Position numbers and translations under genes: made by a program. From Pseudanabaena sp. Salubria-1 (GTDB lineage: Bacteria; Cyanobacteriota; Cyanobacteriia; Pseudanabaenales; Pseudanabaenaceae), in assembly GCA_023336205.1 (NCBI GenBank), contig JALQCR010000038.1, forward strand, positions 1 to 62,881: a stretch of DNA of 62,881 nt. Reading direction: 5' to 3'. A model generated the notes under the pieces. The model ran no database searches. It was not told the DNA's origin and saw nothing but the letters and a program-made list of their open reading frames with translations. This document shows positions 50,216 through 58,510 of the stretch, piece by piece (position 1 is the first letter of the stretch; every line of letters starts with the position of its first letter).

Positions 50216-50845
50216 TTATCCTGCAACCTCAATAGCAGCTTGAAAAATTGCATCAGTCATCAAATTTAGTTCGGGGAAAATATCCGATTCAATTCTTTGA
50301 CCAGCAGTAAATAGAAATAGCTGATACTCTCCTTCGATTAATTTGCAAACTGTCACCGTTGGCTGCTTCGGTTTACCAATATGACGCACTGCTCCTAAAG
50401 CTAAATAGTCCACAATCCAATATTCGGCAATTCCCATTGCTTCATATTCTGTCAACTTCACCGCATAGTCATTGCGCCAATTGGTACTCACCACCTCAAT
50501 TACTAGAGGCACAGTCTTTCCATTTTGGATTACCGAAGACTTTTGCCAAAGAGGTTCATTTATCAATTCCCGTCGATCTATAACCACTACATCAGGAATA
50601 AAACCTGTGTCAGCCATTTCTGGTTTTAATAGACAGGCTCTAGGAATAGAGAATGGCAAACTACATCTCCGAATTTCAAAATTTAATTCGGCAACAAAAA
50701 ACCCGCTAGTATCTTCATGTGTACCCGTGGTCATAATTTCTCTAACCGCTCCTCTATATAGCTCATAGCGTCTACCATCTTCGGGATACCAATCGATAAA
50801 CTCTTCAAAAGTCATGCGATCGCAGTTAACTAATGCTTGCACCAT
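50216..50845 (-). CDS. Uma2 family endonuclease-like protein (DUF820)
   Basis: A 209-residue member of the Uma2/DUF820 family, abundant in cyanobacteria and related to PD-(D/E)XK nucleases; function unclear. Motifs: MTFEEFIDWYPEDGRRYELYRGAV, FIPDVVVIDRRE and PLVIEVVSTNWRNDYAVKLTEYEAMGIAEYWIVDY with the D..EVxS..K core. I choose ATG 50845, which has AGGTGTGGC upstream; the frame is open 32 codons further. Confidence 0.92.
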   Translation of the reverse strand: MVQALVNCDRMTFEEFIDWYPEDGRRYELYRGAVREIMTTGTHEDTSGFFVAELNFEIRRCSLPFSIPRACLLKPEMADTGFIPDVVVIDRRELINEPLWQKSSVIQNGKTVPLVIEVVSTNWRNDYAVKLTEYEAMGIAEYWIVDYLALGAVRHIGKPKQPTVTVCKLIEGEYQLFLFTAGQRIESDIFPELNLMTDAIFQAAIEVAG

Positions 50846-50946
50846 TGCCACACCTCTATCTTTGGGGTTTTGACTTGCCTCAATTATAACTGCTATAACT
50901 AAACTCAATTTGCTGACAGCATAGCAAAAAGTAATTGTCATATCCA

Positions 50947-52047
50947 GTGAAAAAACACATTTTATTCATTCTGCCATACCTCAATCAAGGTGGCACAGAA
51001 AAGCAAGCCCTTAGCCTCATTGAAGGACTACGAGATCGCTACAAAATATCGCTATTAGCCCCAGATGGCAAAGGTGCACCCGAATTTCGAGCTTTACCCA
51101 TTTCGCAGCGTGAATATACAAAGTGGGAGATTAATGTATTTAAAGGCTTTCCAGAACTAATCGCAAGAATCAAGGAAATCCAAAGAGAACAGGCGATCGA
51201 TCTTGTACATGTTCACGGCGCTCACGAATTAATGCTAGCTGTATATTTAGTGTTAAAGAAAGTCCCTATTCTCTATACTGTACATGGCTTTCATGGACTA
51301 GGGGCAAAATTTAGTTATCAAATGTCATGCTGGTTTAGCAATTGGTTTGCCGATCGCGTAATTTGTGTTTGTGAAGCTGAATATAATCTTTTACGGGAAT
51401 TGGGAATAAGTGAAGAAAAGCTCCATTTGATTTACAACGGAGTCAAAGAGCCAATTCTCGATTCTGATAAATCATTAGAACTCACCAAGAAATTTCAACT
51501 AGACCCTGCTAATCAAATTATTCTTGGGACAGCAGCCCGACTAGATGAGGCAAAAGGGCTAACCTATTTACTTCAGGCTTTTGCAAAATTGCAAGGAGAA
51601 AACCTGCGTTTAGTAATTGCAGGTAATGGTGATTTAGAAGCTTCTCTTAAACAAGAAGCTCAAGATTTAGGTATAGGCGATCGCGTGATTTTCACGGGCT
51701 ATCTTGATGGTTTACCGAACTTGATGCAACTGTTTGACATTTTTGTATTGCCTTCTCTTCAAGAACCGTTCGGACTTGTCTGTGCTGAAGCCATGTCGCA
51801 ATCAAAGCCTGTAGTTGTTACTTGTGTAGGTGGACTTGCAGAACAAGTAAGCGATCGCCAAACAGGTTTTATCGTGATGCCTCGCGATCCTGACAGTTTG
51901 GCTGCTAGGCTTGCCGAACTAATTGCTGATCAAGAGCTACGCGATCGCTTTGCAAAAGATGGTTATAGCCGCTATCGTCAACTTTTTTCAAGCGAAATCA
52001 TGCTTGAAAAAACGGCTAAACTATACGATCAGATGATTGCTACATAA
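50947..52047 (+). CDS. GT4-family glycosyltransferase
   Basis: About 366 residues, GT-B fold retaining glycosyltransferase. KKHILFILPYLNQGGTEKQALSLIEGL opens the acceptor domain; GTAARLDEAKGLTYLLQAF starts the donor domain; LPSLQEPFGLVCAEAMSQSKPVV carries the EX7E motif. The start is GTG 50947, or TTG 50935 in the same frame. It is divergent from the Uma2 gene with about 100 bp between them. Sugar and acceptor unknown; likely cell-surface glycan. Confidence 0.9.
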   Translation: MKKHILFILPYLNQGGTEKQALSLIEGLRDRYKISLLAPDGKGAPEFRALPISQREYTKWEINVFKGFPELIARIKEIQREQAIDLVHVHGAHELMLAVYLVLKKVPILYTVHGFHGLGAKFSYQMSCWFSNWFADRVICVCEAEYNLLRELGISEEKLHLIYNGVKEPILDSDKSLELTKKFQLDPANQIILGTAARLDEAKGLTYLLQAFAKLQGENLRLVIAGNGDLEASLKQEAQDLGIGDRVIFTGYLDGLPNLMQLFDIFVLPSLQEPFGLVCAEAMSQSKPVVVTCVGGLAEQVSDRQTGFIVMPRDPDSLAARLAELIADQELRDRFAKDGYSRYRQLFSSEIMLEKTAKLYDQMIAT

Positions 52048-52090
52048 AAAAGATGAGAGATGGTGCTTCGCACCATCTCTCATCTTTTTT
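52046..52090. terminator. Perfect palindrome, GGTGC-TTC-GCACC core
   Basis: 21-bp arms AAAAAAGATGAGAGATGGTGC around TTC, immediately at the GT4 stop; ends in six T. Strong bidirectional terminator shape. Confidence 0.9.
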
Positions 52091-52101
52091 AACATGTTTT
52101 A

Positions 52102-52919
52102 GGTAGTCCTAAAAAGGAAAGGACGCACACGGAGGTAAAGAATCGTTGTAATGATGAATAAAATTCCAAATGGCTCCAATGTGATTTTCCAATTTCTTAG
52201 AAAAAGATAAGGTCTTTCTAACTAGTCTTGATACTCGTTGACGTAACGTACAGTTGAATCTCTCAATATAGTTGGTCTTTCCCGTTTCTTTCCCGACAGC
52301 CCTATGACGTTTGCTGGGCAGGACAACTGGATAAGACGAATAGAAGTCAGTATAAATAACCGCACATTGGCGATAGACGCTAGGCAACGATTCCCATAAC
52401 TTCTGAGCTGATTCACCAGTGAGATCGCCTATATAACAACCGACAATTTCACGAGTCTCGGCATCAATGGCAAGCCATACCCACTGTTTATTGCCTTTGT
52501 CGTCCACAAAAGACCACAATTCATCCATCTGTATGGTCAAACGGCGTTTTGGTTTTGGTTCTACCTCCACCTGCTGAGGAACGTTTTCATATTTATGATT
52601 GACGTAACTTTGCAACCATCTCTCTGAGACCTTGAGGACTCTGGCAATTCCAGCTAGTGGGATTTTTTCTAGTAGTAGTTTCTCAAGAAGGTCATAAGTG
52701 TCTTGGGTACGCTCTGAAACTCTCTGCCACTGTGGATTTTCTACAAATTGACGACCACAGTCCCGACATTTATAATTTTGTTTTCCATGTCGTGTACTGC
52801 CGTTTTTTACAACGGATACGGACTGGCAGGATGGACAGGATGGCCTTGCTTCTGACATTACTTTACTTTGTATCAACTATCTGGATATTTTCCTACATCC
52901 TTTCCTTTTTAGGACTACC
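52102..52919. mobile_element. Complete IS1-family insertion sequence
   Basis: An 818-bp element with terminal inverted repeats GGTAGTCCTAAAAAGGAAAG extending to 24 bp with one mismatch, flanked by the 8-bp direct repeat ATGTTTTA (52094-52101 and 52920-52927). IS1 elements usually make 8-9 bp duplications. It lies just beyond the stop of the 4Fe-4S gene. Confidence 0.95.
52109..52876 (-). CDS. IS1-family transposase
   Basis: A single-frame 255-residue IS1 transposase: N-terminal zinc ribbon CPSCQSVSVVKNGSTRHGKQNYKCRDCGRQF, helix-turn-helix IARVLKVSERWLQSYV, and DDE core with IQMDELWSFVDDKGNKQWVWLA, VIYTDFYSSY and TNYIERFNCTLRQRVSRLVRKTLSFSK. The classic IS1 frameshift between InsA and InsB is absent, as in many cyanobacterial members. 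An internal Met at 52858 (MSEARPSC) is an alternative start. Confidence 0.95.
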   Translation of the reverse strand: MIQSKVMSEARPSCPSCQSVSVVKNGSTRHGKQNYKCRDCGRQFVENPQWQRVSERTQDTYDLLEKLLLEKIPLAGIARVLKVSERWLQSYVNHKYENVPQQVEVEPKPKRRLTIQMDELWSFVDDKGNKQWVWLAIDAETREIVGCYIGDLTGESAQKLWESLPSVYRQCAVIYTDFYSSYPVVLPSKRHRAVGKETGKTNYIERFNCTLRQRVSRLVRKTLSFSKKLENHIGAIWNFIHHYNDSLPPCASFPF

Positions 52920-52924
52920 ATGTT

Positions 52925-54337
52925 TTAAGTCGGGGCAACTATAACTATCCACAAAGCGATCGCTAAAATGACCGCACTCAAATGTTGAGGCATCAGCGAT
53001 CGCCAAGGCTGTCTGGCAATCTTTTGCGTTAACACCCAAGTCAAAAGCACAGAGAAAATTAACGTAGTTCCTTGCAAAAAGGAAATTACCGCAGGATGAG
53101 CAATAAAAATCGGCAATGTCGAACCATCCAGCCCAAAAGTCGCCCAAGTAACTGGCAATACCCGCCCCGCTTCTTGGAGAAATAGACGTAAATAATGCGC
53201 TAGATTTGCACCTAGAACTAAAGGTAAATATCCATAGGCGAGCTGGATAAATGGTCTGGGTTTACAGGCTGTAATACTAAAAGGAAGCTGATTGTCTTCG
53301 CAATTCTTTCTCCAGACAATTGTGAGAAAGTAGAGCGATCTCATGATCCCATAAGTAACTAAGGGAATTGCCGCAGAGACAATCAGAATGAGTAGAGATA
53401 CTGCCAGATGGGGAAAGAATGCTGCTGTAATAGTCGGCAAACCGAAAACTGATGTGATTTCTGGTAAGCGATGCAAAAATGCACCACCAAGCAGTAACAA
53501 GAGCAAAGCAACTTCATAGGTGCGTGGTACATGGGTTGTCCATAGTTCAATTGCAGGAGGACGAAGATTAAACTCTACAGACCTATGGGGGCAAGCCTTG
53601 AGGCAAGTCATACATAGCACACAGTCTCGATTATCTTGTAGTTGAGCAGGATGGGAATAAAGCGGACATCCATTTGTCTCTAGACCTTCGCCTTTTTTCA
53701 CGCCGCCTTTATAGCATTGATAGGTCGTACATTCAGCCGAACAAGTTCCTTGTTGAGCGCGTAATTCCGTCATTGATAGTTTTGCAAATAGTCCATTCAT
53801 CCCTCCAATGGGACAGAGATAGCGACACCAGTACCTGCGTTCAAAAATCAGCGAACAGATCATCGCTCCTGCCGTAATTAATAGCAATAAATATGCAGAA
53901 AGATAGGCGGTATTTTGTAAATCCCAAAGCTCTTCCCATAAGTAGATCAGCACGAATAGACCGAACAAGAACCATCCACCCCAACGTTCAGAAACATCAC
54001 GATTCCAATGTTTAAGTTGTCGCGGAAATAGCCATAAAGAAAGCTTCTGCACTACCTCGCCGTAAATCATAAATGGACAGATAGAACACCATAGTCTTCC
54101 CACAAAGGGAAAGCTAATTAAAATTAATGGCCACCACCATGCCCAAAAAAAGTTAAGCGCAATATTTTGATCGCGAGTTTGAGGTGCTAAAAACAGCATA
54201 GCAACAACGATCGCAAAAAAAGTGAATGTAAATCCATAGTTAAGGCGATCGGGAAACCAGTCACTACGTAAAAAACGACGTAGATTAGGATAGGCATTGA
54301 GTAGATTAAAGGGAAAAAAGTTTCGCTTAGAAAGCAT
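52925..54337 (-). CDS. Integral membrane 4Fe-4S protein (NosR/NapH-like)
   Basis: A 470-residue membrane iron-sulfur protein. Polytopic N-terminal part with CSICPFMIYGEV and CRYLCPIGGMNGLF (two CxxC/CP segments), a CSAECTTYQCYKGG cluster, then a ferredoxin-type CVLCMTCLKACPHRSVEF binding one 4Fe-4S. The C-terminal half has several helices. This resembles NapH/NosR/CcoG-type electron-transfer proteins. The role here is unknown. The stop codon lies in the IS1 target duplication. Confidence 0.85.
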   Translation of the reverse strand: MLSKRNFFPFNLLNAYPNLRRFLRSDWFPDRLNYGFTFTFFAIVVAMLFLAPQTRDQNIALNFFWAWWWPLILISFPFVGRLWCSICPFMIYGEVVQKLSLWLFPRQLKHWNRDVSERWGGWFLFGLFVLIYLWEELWDLQNTAYLSAYLLLLITAGAMICSLIFERRYWCRYLCPIGGMNGLFAKLSMTELRAQQGTCSAECTTYQCYKGGVKKGEGLETNGCPLYSHPAQLQDNRDCVLCMTCLKACPHRSVEFNLRPPAIELWTTHVPRTYEVALLLLLLGGAFLHRLPEITSVFGLPTITAAFFPHLAVSLLILIVSAAIPLVTYGIMRSLYFLTIVWRKNCEDNQLPFSITACKPRPFIQLAYGYLPLVLGANLAHYLRLFLQEAGRVLPVTWATFGLDGSTLPIFIAHPAVISFLQGTTLIFSVLLTWVLTQKIARQPWRSLMPQHLSAVILAIALWIVIVAPT

Positions 54338-54375
54338 TTAAGAACCCATTTAAGAATTAAATAACATTTAGGATT

Positions 54376-54491
54376 TCACTTAAATCCTAGATGTCTAGCC
54401 CCCTAAATCCCCCAATTCTGGGGGGCTTAAATCTGGTTCCCCCCAGAATTGGGGGGCTAGGGGGCAAAAACTACAATTCTTAAATGGTTTC
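54376..54491. repeat. Dispersed repeat, copy B (CCCCCAATTCTGGGGG type)
   Basis: Reverse-orientation relative of 37478-37605, similar over about 115 bp including the TTCTTAAATGGTTT flank, which also occurs at 37612 and 11886. Confidence 0.85.
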
Positions 54492-55062
54492 TAAAAGAAA
54501 CTATATCTTAAAAAATAAAAAATTAATGAATAACCCCGCCGCAAGCGGGCGGGGTATCAAATTCTTTTTTACTAGAATTTACTCACACCGCAGAGCGGTG
54601 GGGTATTTACCCTCTTAGTTCAAATAAAAAATCAATATTATCTAGTTAGAAATTTTGCCACATTCCCTTTATGTATCCTAACCCTCTAGACTGATTACGT
54701 GGCAAATTGTAAACTATCGTGAAATAAGGTTATTGCTAGCTACAGGCTTGGTTTAAACCTTGCAAATTAGTAGTTACCATCAATCTCATAGGAATTTCTC
54801 AAAGAGAAAGATTGTTTACTAATAAGCGATCGCTCTTGACTGATTTTGAAAAGGCGATCGCTCAGGGCAACCGCATAAAAAATAGACAGCTTACACAGCA
54901 AGGATTTCAATCCTAAGTATTTGTACTTACTAATTTCTAAACAGCCTGATAGTTAAGGATTTCAATTTTTTTATGCGGTTGCCTTGGGCGATCGCTTATT
55001 AAATACCTGTGCAGAACTCAAAACGTGATAAGATAAACAATCAAATCTATATCTAAGAAATC
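54492..55062. other. Repeat-rich noncoding region
   Basis: Contains a hairpin ACCCCGCC/GGCGGGGT (54533-54556) followed by T-rich sequence, a smaller CACCGC-AGA-GCGGTG stem (about 54592-54606), and a 145-bp inverted-repeat element (54853-54997) whose arms contain GGCAACCGCATAAAAAA. Two AAGGATTTCAAT direct repeats lie within it (54900 and 54954). I see no gene. Confidence 0.65.
54853..54997. repeat. Inverted-repeat element, CAACCGCATAAAAAA arms
   Basis: Left arm 54853-54883 and right arm 54965-54997 pair through GCGATCGC-x-CA-x-GGCAACCGCATAAAAAA. Part of the arm (GCGGTTGCCCTGAGG) reappears at 57642-57656. Looks like a MITE or IS remnant. Confidence 0.7.
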
Positions 55063-55137
55063 GTGGTTTTAGAGCCTCAATCTACTGCTATTGATGTGGT
55101 TGCAGCTAAAATAAATCAGCTCATAACCCTATCATGA
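55063..55137 (+). CDS. Possible 24-residue peptide or gene remnant
   Basis: GTG 55063 to TGA 55137 reads VVLEPQSTAIDVVAAKINQL then ITLS; composition is protein-like and unlike the AT-rich surroundings. It has no clear Shine-Dalgarno. Could be the start of a decayed gene. Nothing else is visible to 55347. Confidence 0.25.
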   Translation: MVLEPQSTAIDVVAAKINQLITLS

Positions 55138-55347
55138 AAAAAGTTCTGCAAGAGGTTTATTAGTGAAATCTAAAATTTTGTCCTTAATGCGCTGAAAAAT
55201 CACTATAAACAACCGACTTTTTCTTGTTTTGGCAAAGCCCTATTAGTGGGAATATAAGCTATCTTAAATCAATCTAAATCGTCATTTAGAGATTTTCGTT
55301 CTTCATAAAACTCAAAAATCGAAAAATTATGGAACTACATCACGGGA

Positions 55348-55389
55348 GCAATTCTCATTATGAAACCAACTTTTATAATGAGAATTGCT
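55348..55389. repeat. Inverted repeat AGCAATTCTCATTAT
   Basis: Perfect 15-bp arms around a 12-nt loop. The same AATTCTCATTATGAAACCAA sequence recurs at 62781-62800. It forms the 3' end of the small minus-strand ORF. Confidence 0.8.
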
Positions 55390-55600
55390 GATTTAAACCC
55401 TCTTTTATAGCTGGGTTCTCACTGCTTTCTGTGCTGTTAGCATCAATAATAGTGGCTGCATCCATTCCCAAATTTGCAACCAAAACTTTCCCTTTTTGAT
55501 CTTGAATTACAATCGGATAACTAAGTTGATTAACTAATCCTCTCAGTAAGGATAATATTTCGCTTTTGAGTAGTATCTTTTTGAGATTAATAGATTGCAT
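55373..55600 (-). pseudogene. Truncated PAS-like sensor fragment
   Basis: A 75-residue frame. LVNQLSYPIVIQDQKGKVLVANLGMDAA looks like the start of a PAS domain. The last codons (QQFSL and the stop) are supplied by the inverted repeat 55348-55389, so the original gene was probably cut by that element. Start ATG 55600. Confidence 0.5.
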
Positions 55601-55620
55601 AAGTTAAAAATTATATTAAG

Positions 55621-55665
55621 CATATTTAGAATGGGCGTTGCTTAATACCACCCATTCTAAATATG
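55621..55665. repeat. Inverted repeat upstream of the mosaic locus
   Basis: Perfect 15-bp arms CATATTTAGAATGGG/CCCATTCTAAATATG around 15 nt, in the divergent gap. The rest of the gap (to 55865) is AT-rich without a gene. Confidence 0.6.
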
Positions 55666-55865
55666 ATAACAACTAATAGAGTAGAAACAAACGCCATAAT
55701 GCTGAGTCATCGGCAGAATATTTGCTTTGCAATTTACCAAAGTTTCTAATCGCTTAAGTTAAATAGCTGAATTTCTATCAGGAAGCTTGTTATTGGGCTT
55801 ACCTTTGCTAGACTGAAATTAATTCTTGAGACATAACATAAAATAAGGAATCGGGTAGGTTTAAT

Positions 55866-56105
55866 ATGCCTTACTCAGCAGAAATCAGTCGCCGACAACC
55901 TAGTTGTTTCCTATTTCTCATCGATCAATCTGGATCGATGGCGGATGCATTTTCTAACAATAGTGCTAGCAAAGGGACAGCGAAAGGAGCATATGAAAGC
56001 TTACATAAAACTAGTGACATCACGGGGAAATCGAAAAATGGGGAATTCAGAACATCTGGCTATACTGAAGCAGGGGGTAGTGTACTGGAATCTATGGCGA
56101 CGTGA
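55866..56105 (+). pseudogene. N-terminal fragment of a VWA-domain gene
   Basis: The first ~30 residues (MPYSAEISRRQPSCFLFLID, then QSGSMADAF) are the standard opening of cyanobacterial VWA proteins, including the DxSxS metal-site motif DQSGS. After about residue 32 the frame loses family character and overlaps the pentapeptide gene in another frame. GGTAGG precedes ATG 55866. So the promoter and first exon-like part survive; the rest is gone. Confidence 0.75.
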
Positions 56106-57516
56106 AAATCCTGAAATTATTCCCAATCTGAGTGGGTTTAACTTGAGAAGGGCTAATCTCCGTGCAGCAGATTTAAGTGGGGTAAATCTACGTTGGACAA
56201 ACCTTAGCAATGCAAATTTGTTGGGCGCTAATTTGAGCAACTCTGACCTAGCTAAAGCTAATTTGCGAGAAGCAGATTTATACAAAGCTAATCTTAAGGA
56301 TGCAAAAGTTAGTGGTGCTCATTTAATCAAGACTCACTTGCGCCAAGCTTGTTTACAGAGATGTGATTTGAGTTTAGCTAATCTAAATGGAGCCGATCTT
56401 ACAGAGGCTTCCTTTAAAGGCGCTAATTTGAGTGGTGCAGATTTAGATGCAAGTGAGTTAAGAAATGCGGATTTGAGTGAGACTCATCTCAGTAATGCGA
56501 TTTTGAGTAATGTCAATCTTGCAAACGCAGATTTGAGGCGTAGCGATTTGACTAATGCTAATTTGGAATTTGCTGATCTTAGTAATGCGAATTTGTCGGA
56601 TGCTAAGCTCAGTACAGCTAATTTCAGTAATTCCAATTTACAAGAATGTGATCTGAGTAATGCCACGATCAATCAATCTAATTTGAGCTATGCCAACTTG
56701 ACTGATGCCGTTCTCATTCATGCTAATTTAAGCAATGCCAATTTGAGTCATACAAATCTCAAAAATGCTGATTTTAGTAATGCAATCCTGAGCAATGCTA
56801 ATTTAAGTAATAGTAATTTAGAAGACACGATTTTAAGTGATGCTATCCTTATCAATGCCAATTTAAGTGGAGCGAACTTAAATAGAGCACAGTTAATTTC
56901 TGCTAAATTAGATGCAGATGCGGCTTTTTTAATTCAATATGACCTAGGTGTTTCCCTGATCATGATTACTCACGATCAAGGTGAAGCCCCTGCGATCTCC
57001 TCTAGAATTGCAGTGATGAATCAAGGCAGGATCGAGCAGATCGGCACTCCTGTTGAGGTTTATGATTGCCCATCCTCAGCCTTTGTTGCTGATTTTGTAA
57101 GCGAAGCCAATTTATTTGAATGTCGGGTAATTGAGCAAGATGGGGCATTTGTGGAGTTGCGATCGTCCACTGGTTTAGCGATCGTCGCAGCCAAACCAAG
57201 ACATTGGCTACCCATTCCTGAAGCAGTAGTGAGCATCCGTCCTGAAAAGATTAAACTTTCTACCGAATATCCCAATCAATCCTACAACACCTATCGCGGC
57301 ATACTCAATAATGTGCTTTATTTGGGCGATCACTCTCAGTTTGTTGTTGACCTCCATGCAAGCGAAAATGTACCGCCCATCCAAGTCACCCTCGTGAGTT
57401 CTAATCATCAAGGCGAAAAGACTCCTCCTTTTAACAGTCAAGTCTATGTTTCATGGATGCCCGAAGATTGTGTTGCACTTCCCAAAACTACCGTTGCAAC
57501 ACCAATTCAAGGATGA
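55993..57516 (+). CDS. Pentapeptide-repeat protein fused to a PotA-type ABC ATPase C-terminal half
   Basis: A chimera of about 507 residues. MGNSEHLAILKQGVVYWNLWR is a common N terminus of pentapeptide proteins; ANLxxAD/SNANL-type repeats follow for about 270 residues. At SAKLDADAAFLI the sequence switches to YDLGVSLIMITHDQGEAPAISSRIAVMNQGRIEQIG, the end of a PotA/MalK-like nucleotide-binding domain (H-loop His in ITHD), followed by a TOBE-like domain (VVSIRPEKIKL). Walker A, signature and Walker B are absent, so it cannot be an ATPase alone. ATG 55993 has AAGGAG just upstream; ATG 56038 is the alternative. Confidence 0.85.
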   Translation: MKAYIKLVTSRGNRKMGNSEHLAILKQGVVYWNLWRRENPEIIPNLSGFNLRRANLRAADLSGVNLRWTNLSNANLLGANLSNSDLAKANLREADLYKANLKDAKVSGAHLIKTHLRQACLQRCDLSLANLNGADLTEASFKGANLSGADLDASELRNADLSETHLSNAILSNVNLANADLRRSDLTNANLEFADLSNANLSDAKLSTANFSNSNLQECDLSNATINQSNLSYANLTDAVLIHANLSNANLSHTNLKNADFSNAILSNANLSNSNLEDTILSDAILINANLSGANLNRAQLISAKLDADAAFLIQYDLGVSLIMITHDQGEAPAISSRIAVMNQGRIEQIGTPVEVYDCPSSAFVADFVSEANLFECRVIEQDGAFVELRSSTGLAIVAAKPRHWLPIPEAVVSIRPEKIKLSTEYPNQSYNTYRGILNNVLYLGDHSQFVVDLHASENVPPIQVTLVSSNHQGEKTPPFNSQVYVSWMPEDCVALPKTTVATPIQG

Positions 57517-57679
57517 AATGCAACGGTATCTGATAAAGCAAAGAATACTTTGTAAGGAGTAAGATAGACAAGAGATTTTCTCGGTCTGTGATTGATCAAA
57601 TTCACTACTTTCTGAAAGTTCTCTAATATTCAGAAACGTGTGCGGTTGCCCTGAGGTGTTGCATTTCATCCTTGAATTG
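57503..57679. repeat. 23-bp inverted repeat spanning the chimera end and second pentapeptide gene
   Basis: CCAATTCAAGGATGAAATGCAAC lies at 57503-57525 and its exact complement at 57657-57679. The left arm overlaps the last codons of the chimera. Between the arms is AT-rich noncoding DNA plus GCGGTTGCCCTGAGG. It marks the rearrangement junction. Confidence 0.85.
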
Positions 57680-57726
57680 GTAAAGCTCACCTAAGAGAAA
57701 CTTGTTTAGAAAGATGCGATCTGAGT

Positions 57727-58434
57727 ATGGCAAACTTACAAGGAGCCGATCTTACTAAGGCTTATTTTAATGGTGCTAATTTGAGTGGTGGAGACCTAGA
57801 CGAAAGTGATTTGAGTAAAGCCAATTTAAGTGAGACAAACTTAAGCAATGCTATTTTAACTAATGTTAATCTGACAAATGCTGATCTCCGTCGCAGTGAT
57901 TTAACGAATGCAAATCTAGAATTTGCGGATCTTAGTAATACCAATCTATCGGACTCAAAGCTTTGTAAAGCAAATCTGAGTAATGCTAATTTACAAGAAT
58001 GTGATTTAAGTAATGCTGCTATTAATCAAGCTAATCTTAGTCATGCTAACTTAGCTGATGCAATTCTCAGTAACGCGAATTTAAGTAATGCTAATTTAAG
58101 GCACGCAAATTTAAAAAATGCTGTTCTGAGCAATGCAATTCTGAGCAATGCTGATCTGAGTGATAGTAATTTGGAAGATACAATCTTAAGTGATGCAATT
58201 TTAAGTAATGCCAATTTAAACGGGGCGATTTTGACAGGATCACAACTGGTTTCAGCAAAGCTAGATGCTGCTTTTTTGATTGGTACTAATTTAGTTAAAG
58301 CTAATTTACGGCTTGCCAATCTGAATGGAGTTAGTTTATCCGAAGCAAATCTGTTTGGAACGATTATGCCCGATGGTTTGCTACAAATCACTAATAAAGA
58401 CGGCATAAATGCCGTCTTTATTAGTGATTTGTAG
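57727..58434 (+). CDS. Pentapeptide-repeat protein, 5'-truncated paralogue
   Basis: A 235-residue pentapeptide protein, about three-quarters identical by eye to the repeat part of the upstream chimera. Homology continues upstream of ATG 57727 without a start: codons from 57682 read KAHLRETCLERCDLS, matching the chimera's KTHLRQACLQRCDLS, and end at the inverted-repeat arm. So this is the 3' part of a longer gene, possibly re-initiated at 57727. Its last 17 residues (LLQITNKDGINAVFISDL region) are encoded by a 54-bp palindrome. Confidence 0.82.
   Translation: MANLQGADLTKAYFNGANLSGGDLDESDLSKANLSETNLSNAILTNVNLTNADLRRSDLTNANLEFADLSNTNLSDSKLCKANLSNANLQECDLSNAAINQANLSHANLADAILSNANLSNANLRHANLKNAVLSNAILSNADLSDSNLEDTILSDAILSNANLNGAILTGSQLVSAKLDAAFLIGTNLVKANLRLANLNGVSLSEANLFGTIMPDGLLQITNKDGINAVFISDL
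58381..58434. repeat. 54-bp palindrome forming the end of the pentapeptide gene
   Basis: 26-bp perfect arms starting CTACAAATCACTAATAAAGA around AA. It is entirely inside the coding frame and ends with the TAG stop. Confidence 0.9.
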
Positions 58435-58445
58435 CAAACAGTAAA

Positions 58446-58494
58446 ACCCAAAAATATAAATCGCCCGCGCAGCGGGCGATTTATATTTTTGGGT
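58446..58494. terminator. Perfect palindrome, CGCCCGC-GCA-GCGGGCG core
   Basis: 23-bp arms ACCCAAAAATATAAATCGCC continuing to CGC around GCA, between convergent pentapeptide and small acidic genes. Confidence 0.88.
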
Positions 58495-58510
58495 GAGTAC
58501 TTATACTTTA

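Noticed and set aside
54900..54967. Two AAGGATTTCAAT direct repeats as a CRISPR remnant
   Set aside because: Only two 12-bp copies, no third unit, no cas genes in the window, and both lie within an inverted-repeat element.
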